Origin: an uncultured Flavobacteriales bacterium | Lineage (GTDB): Bacteria > Bacteroidota > Bacteroidia > Flavobacteriales_G > Salibacteraceae | DNA length: 39,851 nucleotides | Assembly (NCBI GenBank): GCA_913057205.1 | Contig: CAJXNO010000006.1 | Location: 65,778-105,628, forward strand | Direction: 5' to 3' | Part shown: piece by piece, positions 32,301-38,968 of the stretch | How the letters are laid out: each line of letters begins with the position of its first letter | Position numbering within the stretch: position 1 is the first letter of the stretch | The notes under the pieces: generated by a model | The model's input: the letters and a program-made list of their open reading frames with translations, nothing else | The model's database searches: none | Told to the model about the DNA's origin: nothing | Program-made: the position numbers and the translations under genes

Positions 32301-33500
32301 TTATTCAACCATTGTTACTTCTTCCTGCTGCTCGGCATCGTTGGCTTCTTCGGCAGGCGTTTCTTCGTCAGTGGTTGGTTCAGTAGCTTCTTCGGTTGGT
32401 TCTGCTGTTGCTGTTTCTTCCAAGAGCTCGCCTTGTGGTTCTTTCGCGTTCTCAGGATTGGTTCCCTTCAAGGACTTGATGTAGCTGGATACTTGTTGGA
32501 TCTGGGTTGGATTCAACTGGGCTTGCCAGCTCACCATACCTTTCTCAGGCACACCATACTTGATGGTTTTGAAAATGTCGGTCACACTTCCTCCGTGGAT
32601 CCAGTAATCGTCGGTCAGGTTCGGACCAACTCCACCAGGCATACTACCTCCGCTCTCGCCGTGGCAAGGAGCGCAGTAAAGCTTGAAGGTCTTACCCCCT
32701 GCAGCCAGATCGGATGCGTCGGTCAACAGCTCCACGTTGCTTTCATCAACGGTATTCTTTTGGGTAGCAACAAATGCTGCTTTCGCTGCTTCTGCCGCCT
32801 CCATTTCGACCACGTACTCTTCGATCTGCAGCTTACCGTTATCGGTGAAGTGATAGTTGATCACATAGACCACTCCAAAAACAATGGAGAAATAGAACCC
32901 ATAAAGCCACCAAGGTGGAAGGTTGTTATCCAGTTCATGGATTCCATCGTACTCGTGATCCATGAGCACATCGTCTTCTTTCTCCACTGGTACGGCATCG
33001 GTGAGCATTGCATTCACCTTATCCATGAAGGTTGCAGGTACCTTGCCTTCTTCATCCTGCATCAACATTTTGAACAGTCCGTTCAGCTTTGATGCAAGGT
33101 AAAGGAAGGCCAAGAACAAAAAGAGGTTCAAGGTCACCAACGCGATGAATCCCGTATCTCCCATGTTCACTAAGGCATCAAAATCAGCATCCTCCGCTGC
33201 GTGCGCAGAACTGGCCGTGAACAGCAGAAAGAGGGTAGCCACACCAGCGGCTCCTTTTCCCCAGCGCATTTGCCATACTTCCTTGTTCTGAACGATCGAC
33301 TTGATCACCCCAGCGATGACCAAAATGGCCACGAGTTGGAAGATTGCGATCACAGCCAAGATCAAGAAGAGGGTCTCGTCTGACACGCCGGTGCCATTTA
33401 CGAGTGCATTGCCGGCCATCGCCGACTTTGGCAGTAGAGCTATAAGCGCACCAACAAGGGTGGCGCCAATTGCCTTGCGTATGTTGTTAAAGCTTTTCAT
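32301..33500 (-). CDS. ccoP: cbb3-type cytochrome c oxidase subunit CcoP (monohaem)
   Basis: Subunit III (399 aa) that feeds electrons to the oxidase. N-terminal hydrophobic segments lie at about 10-29, 44-66, 87-101 and 117-137. The CcoP membrane-helix block PPWWLYGFYFSIVFGVVYVI is at about 195-214. One cytochrome c domain has CAPCH at 276-280 and a likely axial Met322 (KGMVSW). Proteobacterial CcoP has two haems; the single haem and the extended membrane N-terminus are usual in Bacteroidota. The tail after about 348 is a Glu/Thr/Ala-rich low-complexity extension of some 50 residues with no obvious role. Confidence 0.95.
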   Translation of the reverse strand: MKSFNNIRKAIGATLVGALIALLPKSAMAGNALVNGTGVSDETLFLILAVIAIFQLVAILVIAGVIKSIVQNKEVWQMRWGKGAAGVATLFLLFTASSAHAAEDADFDALVNMGDTGFIALVTLNLFLFLAFLYLASKLNGLFKMLMQDEEGKVPATFMDKVNAMLTDAVPVEKEDDVLMDHEYDGIHELDNNLPPWWLYGFYFSIVFGVVYVINYHFTDNGKLQIEEYVVEMEAAEAAKAAFVATQKNTVDESNVELLTDASDLAAGGKTFKLYCAPCHGESGGSMPGGVGPNLTDDYWIHGGSVTDIFKTIKYGVPEKGMVSWQAQLNPTQIQQVSSYIKSLKGTNPENAKEPQGELLEETATAEPTEEATEPTTDEETPAEEANDAEQQEEVTMVE

Positions 33501-33506
33501 AATCGG

Positions 33507-33680
33507 TTAGTCGTTTTCGGTTAGTGGTAGGCTTTCGACCTCCTTGATGTAGCCTTTCTTCATCATGATCACATAGGCGATCAACCCAACGAAGAAGGTG
33601 AAGAAGATCAAGAAGGAAACCATGGGGTAGAGCTCTACCCCCACGATGGTTTCCATATGCTGTTTTACGAATCTTAGCAT
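33507..33680 (-). CDS. ccoQ: CcoQ-like small subunit of cbb3 oxidase
   Basis: Short protein of 57 aa, read directly from the minus strand between ccoNO and ccoP. It has one transmembrane helix (PMVSFLIFFTFFVGLIAYVI, about 19-38) followed by a basic-then-acidic tail (MMKKGYIKEVESLPLTEND), the usual look of CcoQ/FixQ, which stabilises the oxidase complex. Gaps are 17 bases from the ccoNO stop and six bases to the ccoP start. Support is position, size and topology, since sequence conservation in this family is weak. Confidence 0.88.
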   Translation of the reverse strand: MLRFVKQHMETIVGVELYPMVSFLIFFTFFVGLIAYVIMMKKGYIKEVESLPLTEND

Positions 33681-33697
33681 CTTTTCAGTTTTTCAGA

Positions 33698-35845
33698 TTA
33701 CGGATTAGAAACAACCTCTTCGGTTCCTTCATTTTCAATGTCTGTTCCCAATCGTTGCAGGTAAGCGATGATGGCAATCACCTCTCGGTTTGCAGCCACT
33801 TCAATGCCCCCTTGTGCAAGGTCAGCAGCAATCTCTTCTGCTTGTGCGTTCAGGTCTGCCACCGCTTGGTCTTCATATCCTTCTGGATAAGGAACCCCAA
33901 GCGTACGCATCGCATTGATCTTGGCAGCCGTGTTGGAAACATCCAAATCCTGCTCAATGAACCAAGGATACGGAGGCATGATCGAGCCTGGCGACATGGT
34001 TCGTGGGTCCATGAAGTGGTTGTAGTGCCAGCTGTTCGGCTTGCGCAGCTTAGAACCCCCTTCACGTGCCAAGTCTGGACCGGTTCGCTTAGAACCCCAC
34101 AAGAAGGGGTGATCGTATACAAACTCGCCCGCCTTGGAGTACTCACCATAACGTTCGGTTTCGCTTCGGAACGGACGGATCATCTGCGAGTGGCAGTTGT
34201 TACACCCTTCACGGATGTAGAGGTCACGTCCTTCCAATTCAAGCGGGGTATACGGCTTCACGCTGCTGATGGTAGGGATGTTGGATTTCACCAACGCCGT
34301 TGGAACAATCTCCACCAATCCACCGATCGATACAGCAACCACCGCCAAGATGGTCAACACCATTGGCTTACGCTCCAAGGCACGGTGCCAGTACTCGCCA
34401 GCATGTGGCTTGTATTTTGGAGCCAACGCAGGAGCTTCGGCTTCTTCGTTCTTCATGAAGCTTCCGCTCTTCGCAGTAGCCATCAGGTTGTATACCATCA
34501 CAAATACACCGATCAGGTAAAGGGTACCACCCAGGGCACGCATCGCATACATCGGGATGATCTGCGTTACGGTCTCCAAGAAGTTAGGGTAAGCCAAGAA
34601 ACCATCAGCGGTAAACTCTTTCCACATCAAGCTTTGGGTAAAGCCGGCCCAGTACAATGGGATCGCATAGAATACAATTCCAAGCGTACCGATCCAGAAG
34701 TGGAAGTTGGCCAAGCGCTGAGAGTGCAGCTTGGTACCCCACATCTTAGGGATCAAGAAGTATAACATACCGAAGGTCAAGAAGCCGTTCCAGCCCAAAC
34801 CGCCGATGTGCACGTGTGCGATGGTCCAGTCGGTAAAGTGACTGATCGCGTTCAAATTCTTCAATGAGAGCATAGGTCCTTCGAAGGTTGACATACCATA
34901 ACAGGTAATGGCCACTACCATGAACTTCAATACGGCACTATCACGCACCTTATCCCAAGCACCACGCAAGGTCAAAAGTCCGTTCAGCATACCACCCCAT
35001 GACGGTGCGATCAGCATGATGGAGAACACCGTACCGAGTGATTGTGCCCAATCTGGAAGAGAGGTATACAACAAGTGGTGTGGACCAGCCCAGATGTAGA
35101 TGAAGATCAACGCCCAGAAGTGAACGATCGATAGGCGGTAGGAATATACCGGACGATTCGCCGCTTTGGGTACGAAATAGTACATCAACCCGAGGTAAGG
35201 TGTGGTCAAGAAGAAGGCCACCGCGTTGTGGCCATACCACCACTGCACCAAGGCGTCTTGTACCCCTGCATACCAGCTGTAGCTCTTCAACATAGTAACA
35301 GGAAGTTCAAATGAGTTGAAGATGTGCAAGATGGCAACCGTAACGAAGGTGGCGATGTAGAACCAGATCGCCACGTAGATGTGACGCTCTCGACGCTTGA
35401 TGATGGTCATCAACATATTTAAACCAAAAACAACCCAGATCAACGCAATCGCGATGTCAATAGGCCATTCCAATTCTGCGTATTCCTTACTTGTCGTGAT
35501 CCCCAACGGAAGGGTAATCGCTGCTGAAAGAATGATCAGCTGCCAACCCCAAAAGTTGATGTTCGATAGTAGATCGCTCCACATACGCGTCTTCAAGAGG
35601 CGCTGCATGGAGTAATATACCCCAGCGAAAATGCCGTTACCGACAAAAGCAAAGATCACTGCATTGGTGTGCAATGGTCGAATACGACCAAAAGTGATCC
35701 ACTGGAGGCCTGCATTCAATTCTGGAATCACCAGCTGCAATGCAGCCGTCAATCCGACCAGCATACCAACGATACCGAATACAACGGTCGCAATGATGAA
35801 CTTGCGAACGATCTCGTTGTCATAGTTAAACTTTTCCATTTCCAT
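33698..35845 (-). CDS. ccoN: Fused cbb3-type cytochrome c oxidase subunits CcoN-CcoO
   Basis: High-affinity terminal oxidase core (715 aa) reducing oxygen at low concentration. CcoN part, about 1-460: twelve or so membrane helices, haem ligand His59 (RIRPLHTNA), Cu-B ligands His206 (WWYGHNAVAFF) and His256/His257 (GPHHLLY), haem ligands His344/His346 (IAHVHIGG). CcoO part, about 485-715: one membrane helix (MVLTILAVVAVSIGGLVEIV) and a c-type haem site CNNCH at 548-552, with GSIMPPYPW supplying the Met ligand. The N-O fusion is typical of Bacteroidota. It is the second gene of the operon. Confidence 0.98.
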   Translation of the reverse strand: MEMEKFNYDNEIVRKFIIATVVFGIVGMLVGLTAALQLVIPELNAGLQWITFGRIRPLHTNAVIFAFVGNGIFAGVYYSMQRLLKTRMWSDLLSNINFWGWQLIILSAAITLPLGITTSKEYAELEWPIDIAIALIWVVFGLNMLMTIIKRRERHIYVAIWFYIATFVTVAILHIFNSFELPVTMLKSYSWYAGVQDALVQWWYGHNAVAFFLTTPYLGLMYYFVPKAANRPVYSYRLSIVHFWALIFIYIWAGPHHLLYTSLPDWAQSLGTVFSIMLIAPSWGGMLNGLLTLRGAWDKVRDSAVLKFMVVAITCYGMSTFEGPMLSLKNLNAISHFTDWTIAHVHIGGLGWNGFLTFGMLYFLIPKMWGTKLHSQRLANFHFWIGTLGIVFYAIPLYWAGFTQSLMWKEFTADGFLAYPNFLETVTQIIPMYAMRALGGTLYLIGVFVMVYNLMATAKSGSFMKNEEAEAPALAPKYKPHAGEYWHRALERKPMVLTILAVVAVSIGGLVEIVPTALVKSNIPTISSVKPYTPLELEGRDLYIREGCNNCHSQMIRPFRSETERYGEYSKAGEFVYDHPFLWGSKRTGPDLAREGGSKLRKPNSWHYNHFMDPRTMSPGSIMPPYPWFIEQDLDVSNTAAKINAMRTLGVPYPEGYEDQAVADLNAQAEEIAADLAQGGIEVAANREVIAIIAYLQRLGTDIENEGTEEVVSNP

Positions 35846-35848
35846 AGG

Positions 35849-36010
35849 TTACACGTTTTGCTTGTTAGGTTTTGTGTCGTCAAATAACATTCTGACGGAT
35901 GGCGAGTAATCGTCATCGTACTGGTTACTTCGAATGGCCCAGATGAACGCAGCAAGGAAGCCCAAAGCGATGAGCAGACTCACTACGATATGGATGATCA
36001 TTACACTCAT
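35849..36010 (-). CDS. ccoS: CcoS-like cbb3 oxidase assembly protein
   Basis: Protein of 53 aa, read directly from the minus strand. One membrane helix (IIHIVVSLLIALGFLAAFIW, about 5-24) is followed by AIRSNQYDDDYSPSVRMLFDD, where the helix plus SxQYDDxxxPxxRML(F)D pattern is diagnostic for CcoS. It is needed for cofactor insertion into the cbb3 oxidase. It is the first gene of the cco operon, with its stop three bases before the ccoNO start. The copper ATPase gene ccoI, which usually precedes ccoS, is not here; a Crp/Fnr gene diverges instead. Confidence 0.93.
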   Translation of the reverse strand: MSVMIIHIVVSLLIALGFLAAFIWAIRSNQYDDDYSPSVRMLFDDTKPNKQNV

Positions 36011-36033
36011 TTGAATAAAAGATTAGTGAGGAA

Positions 36034-36041
36034 CAAATGTC
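36034..36041 (-). promoter_or_regulatory. Candidate -7 element of the cco operon
   Basis: GACATTTG on the minus strand matches TAnnTTTG at 7 of 8 positions, 23 bases before the ccoS start. The FNR-like palindrome at 36087-36098 lies 45 bases further upstream, which would centre it roughly -60 from the transcript start, a class I-like position. Confidence 0.45.
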
Positions 36042-36086
36042 TCGCTCGCACAAAGGGCATTTCATGACCGCTATTTGTAGATAACA

Positions 36087-36098
36087 TGATACATATCA
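36087..36098. promoter_or_regulatory. FNR-core palindrome between ccoS and the Crp/Fnr gene
   Basis: TGAT-ACAT-ATCA has the core and spacing of an FNR box (TTGAT-N4-ATCAA) but lacks the outer T and A. It lies in the divergent region, 77 bases before ccoS and 87 bases before the regulator gene, so one bound dimer could serve both. Confidence 0.55.
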
Positions 36099-36185
36099 GT
36101 CGCTGTTGTGCAGGACGTATGGGGAAAAGCGTCAAACCTGCTGCATTCATGGCATTGGGCTAGTTTAGCTCCCCTAAGCCAAGCC

Positions 36186-36716
36186 ATGGAACCCTTATTC
36201 GAGCAGATCTTACAATATCCGCTGCTTCAACCGAAAAGCCTTGAATTGGAGCGGGGCGACTTCCTCATCCATGCCGGCGACCGGGTAGATGCCTACTATA
36301 TTGTTCAATCGGGCTTGTTGCACGCCTTCTATGTTTCAGAACATGATGAACACACCATTCGCTTCGGATACGAGGGCTCGATCATCACCAGTATCCCGGC
36401 CTTTTACGACGGCAGCGAAAGCGAGCTTTACTTGCAAGCCTTAAGAAAATCAACGGTATATGTGATCCAACGCCAAGCCCTCCTAACAGCCATGGACCAG
36501 GATCCGGAGCTCCACCGTTGGTATATCGCCTCGCTAGAAGGCTTGGCCAAACAGCAAATGGAGCGAGAGTTGGACCTGCTTACCTCTTCACCGTCTGAAC
36601 GCTTGCAGCGGGTGCTGGAGCTAAGCCCGCTACTGTTTCAGCAGGCTCCGTTGAAGTACATCGCCTCCTACCTGCGGATGACACCAGAAACACTCAGCCG
36701 AATCATGCGAAAGTGA
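36186..36716 (+). CDS. Crp/Fnr-family transcription regulator without cysteines
   Basis: Regulator of 176 aa from ATG 36186; a GTG at 36108 would add 26 residues reaching almost to the palindrome and is rejected. Cyclic-nucleotide-type barrel covers about 10-110 (LERGDFLIHAGDRVDAYYIVQSGLL), followed by the dimer helix and a short HTH (LKYIASYLRMTPETLSRIMRK). The recognition helix reads ETLSR, the same E-x2-SR as E. coli FNR (ETISR), so it should bind FNR-like boxes. The protein has no cysteine, so it cannot hold an FNR-type [4Fe-4S] cluster and must sense something else or be controlled by amount. Divergent from ccoS; it probably controls the cco genes and its neighbours. Confidence 0.92.
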   Translation: MEPLFEQILQYPLLQPKSLELERGDFLIHAGDRVDAYYIVQSGLLHAFYVSEHDEHTIRFGYEGSIITSIPAFYDGSESELYLQALRKSTVYVIQRQALLTAMDQDPELHRWYIASLEGLAKQQMERELDLLTSSPSERLQRVLELSPLLFQQAPLKYIASYLRMTPETLSRIMRK

Positions 36717-36720
36717 AATC

Positions 36721-36764
36721 TTGATTTCAATCAAGTCCGGCGGAAAACCAGCGCCCAACCTTTG
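36721..36764 (+). promoter_or_regulatory. Perfect FNR box plus -7 element upstream of the DinB-like gene
   Basis: TTGATTTCAATCAA (36721-36734) fits TTGAT-N4-ATCAA exactly, flanked by C and G that extend the arms to six bases. After 22 bases comes AACCTTTG (36757-36764), 7/8 to TAnnTTTG. The box begins four bases after the regulator's stop, and the layout repeats that of the usp promoter. Confidence 0.75.
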
Positions 36765-36796
36765 CCGGAAACACCGATGAAATAACACAGAACGCA

Positions 36797-37333
36797 TTGA
36801 TCTCAAACCTGCAAGAACGTACCAGCGACTTCATCGCGACAGCTGAATCCTATCGTGCACTGGGTCAAGAGACCCTGAATGCCCGTCCGCACCCAGAAGC
36901 CTGGAGTATACTGGAATGCCAGGAGCACCTCAACCGCTACGGAGACTTCTACTTGCCTGAATTGGAAGAGAAGCTCCTTCGCGCCAAGCAGCGGTGCAAA
37001 GACCTGCCCTTCAAGAGCGGTTGGTTTGGTGAGAAAACCGTGCAAGACATGTTGCCGAAAGATGACCAGGTGCGAAAGATGAAGACCTTTTCCTCCAAGG
37101 ACCCTGGAGGCAGTGCCTTGTCCTTGACCACGATCGATCACTTTATCAAACAACAAAAGCAAATGCTGCACCTCCTGGAAAAGGCGAAGGGGGTTGACCT
37201 ACGCAGCGTGAACACGCGCATCACCTTGCCCGTGATCCAGTTCAAACTCGGCACCACCTTCCGATTTGTCATCTACCACAATGAGCGCCACATGTGGCAA
37301 GCAAACAAAACCCTAGCAACGGTCAATGCGTAG
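36797..37333 (+). CDS. DinB-like four-helix protein
   Basis: Soluble protein of 178 aa of the DinB/YfiT superfamily, which includes metal-dependent thiol transferases. AWSILECQEHLNRYGDFYLPEL (split near residues 34-55) shows the first metal-ligand histidine region, and FVIYHNERHMWQANK at the C-terminal side supplies the other histidines (HxxxH-like). The only usable in-frame start is TTG at 36797; a nearby ATG at 36777 is in another frame and stops after two codons. The gene sits directly downstream of a perfect FNR box, which suggests low-oxygen induction. Substrate unknown. Confidence 0.85.
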   Translation: MISNLQERTSDFIATAESYRALGQETLNARPHPEAWSILECQEHLNRYGDFYLPELEEKLLRAKQRCKDLPFKSGWFGEKTVQDMLPKDDQVRKMKTFSSKDPGGSALSLTTIDHFIKQQKQMLHLLEKAKGVDLRSVNTRITLPVIQFKLGTTFRFVIYHNERHMWQANKTLATVNA

Positions 37334-37340
37334 TGATGGT

Positions 37341-37348
37341 TACATTTG
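37341..37348 (+). promoter_or_regulatory. -7 element for the secreted MORN/TPR-like gene
   Basis: TACATTTG matches TAnnTTTG perfectly, 22 bases before the ATG at 37371. No TTG stands at the usual distance upstream. Confidence 0.55.
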
Positions 37349-37370
37349 ACGTGTAACTAAAACCATTACC

Positions 37371-38879
37371 ATGAAGCGATCTCTTATTGGTGCGCTCGCC
37401 TTCGGGTTGAGCATGCTTCTTCAAGCAACTTTTGCTCAAGGAACCTTGACCTATGAAGGCCCCTACCTTCAAGGGGAGGCCACCTATCAATACACCGAAG
37501 ACGCCAAACAGCAACGGGTGTTCAACGGTCCCTTCGCATACACTGAAGTGCGTAATATGCCTCAACGCGGTGGAGAACAAGAGATCTTGGCGACGGGAAA
37601 CTACAAGAACGATAAGAAGCACCTGGCCTGGGCAGTTACGGTAAAGTCGACCAGCAAAGACAGTGGGTTGACCGAAACCATCATTGGCAATTATGCAGAG
37701 GGTGAAAAGTCAGGATTGTGGACCCACCGCATCCGCCGGAACAGCGACGATAGCGAGATGCGCTATGGGCAAGCGTCTTTCATCAAGAACCATTTCCGCG
37801 GACCGTTCAAGATGAATTATGAGAACGAGAGCGGCGTACCTTATATCGGTATGGAAGTGACCGGAAAATTCAACGAGGCCGGACTGATTGACGGTGCGTG
37901 GAAGTTGCGTTACGCAGACCAAGATAGCGTGGTATTTGAAGATGAGCTGCGGTTCAAGAACGGCGTTCTTGCTTACCGATCGCTGAAGAATGTAAACTCC
38001 GGTGAGGTGTTGGAAAGCTATGACGATGAATCCCGCGTGAACGCCTTCTTCAATGGCATGGATCGCGTAGACTCTTTTGCGGTGGTAGATGACCAGAAGC
38101 TCGGCTTGCGTAAGAAGAAGTTTGAACATGACATCATCGTTCCGATCATCGATGCGTGGACTGACATGGGCAAACTGGACCTCGGACTGAACTACAACGC
38201 GACCGTTCCGATGATGATCATTCGTCAAGGTGAGTTGAACGCACATGACCGCTTGATGATTGCTGCAGAGTTGATCGATTGGGCGGAAACGCCGAAAGGA
38301 AAAGCAGAGATCGAAGCGGCCAAGGAGCTCCAGAAGGCGTATGATCAAAAGATCAACGTAGCTGATCTGCAGTTCAATCAAAGCAATTACCGCCAGGCGA
38401 TTCCGCTGTATGAGGCTGCACTGAAGATCAAGAAGGACGAAGCATATCCAAAGCAACAGATCGCCATCGCGCAGGAGGAGATCCGCAAAGAAGAGGAGAA
38501 GATGCGCCTGATCACCGTGGTGAGCGGACGACGTACCCTATGGAAGGGCAACGACAAGATGCTGACCGCTGAGGGCTACTATGGCGATAAGGACAAGCTT
38601 TACGAGGCCGCGATCATTGCGCTCGACTACCAGAAGAAGAAGCTGAACAAGAACTACGGGGAGTTGCTGGCCTACATCGATCGGAAGGCTTATGACAACA
38701 TCACGCTTTCCGCCTTGGAAACCCTGCAAGGAGCCTTAGATGACCTGATCGCCTTTCAAGACCAGCTGAAGGCCTTGAGCAAGCAAGGCGACAAGGACGA
38801 CAACATCAAGGAGATGGAGAAGGAGCTCAAGAAAATGGAGGATCCGAATGCCATCATCAATCGCATCAAGCAGGGGTAA
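37371..38879 (+). CDS. Secreted MORN/TPR-like protein of unknown function
   Basis: Protein of 502 aa with a signal peptide (cleavage near ATFAQG, residue 22). Residues about 25-230 contain repeated strand-turn units of the kind seen in MORN/YwqK-like proteins (YEGPYLQGEATYQY, GNYAEGEKSGLWTHRI, VTGKFNEAGLIDGAWKLRY). Residues about 345-390 form one TPR-like helical pair (LQFNQSNYRQAIPLYEAALKI). The C-terminal third is a charged helical or coiled-coil region. No enzyme motif is visible. It probably acts in the periplasm or is surface-attached; a role as an envelope scaffold is only a guess. It appears to have its own promoter. Confidence 0.75.
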   Translation: MKRSLIGALAFGLSMLLQATFAQGTLTYEGPYLQGEATYQYTEDAKQQRVFNGPFAYTEVRNMPQRGGEQEILATGNYKNDKKHLAWAVTVKSTSKDSGLTETIIGNYAEGEKSGLWTHRIRRNSDDSEMRYGQASFIKNHFRGPFKMNYENESGVPYIGMEVTGKFNEAGLIDGAWKLRYADQDSVVFEDELRFKNGVLAYRSLKNVNSGEVLESYDDESRVNAFFNGMDRVDSFAVVDDQKLGLRKKKFEHDIIVPIIDAWTDMGKLDLGLNYNATVPMMIIRQGELNAHDRLMIAAELIDWAETPKGKAEIEAAKELQKAYDQKINVADLQFNQSNYRQAIPLYEAALKIKKDEAYPKQQIAIAQEEIRKEEEKMRLITVVSGRRTLWKGNDKMLTAEGYYGDKDKLYEAAIIALDYQKKKLNKNYGELLAYIDRKAYDNITLSALETLQGALDDLIAFQDQLKALSKQGDKDDNIKEMEKELKKMEDPNAIINRIKQG

Positions 38880-38908
38880 CCTAACGGTGCTGCCGTTGAC
38901 ATCCTGTT

Positions 38909-38943
38909 AAAAAAAGGAGCGGGCGGACCACTGGTCCGCCCGC
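38909..38943 (-). terminator. Strong intrinsic terminator of the M56/TonB gene
   Basis: GCGGGCGGACCA (38919-38930) and TGGTCCGCCCGC (38932-38943) are perfect 12-bp arms around one base; on the minus strand the stem is followed by TCC and seven T (A-run 38909-38915). It ends transcription of the minus-strand gene and has no T-run on the plus strand, though the stem may also slow plus-strand transcripts. Confidence 0.85.
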
Positions 38944-38968
38944 ATGCGTTCTGCCTAACTGAACGGTT

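Noticed and set aside
32433-33092. Open frame of 219 aa antisense to ccoP
   Set aside because: Shadow of ccoP; no domain, no promoter, His/Val-rich composition expected from the reversed codons.
33755-34765. Long open frame (336 aa) on the plus strand opposite ccoNO
   Set aside because: It lies wholly antisense to a strongly conserved oxidase gene, has no recognisable domain and a composition typical of a shadow frame.
36108-36185. GTG start adding 26 residues to the Crp/Fnr protein
   Set aside because: It begins only ten bases past the palindrome and adds sequence outside the domain, while ATG 36186 gives a normal start.
36777-36785. ATG at 36777 as the start of the DinB-like gene
   Set aside because: It is in another frame and hits TAA after two codons.
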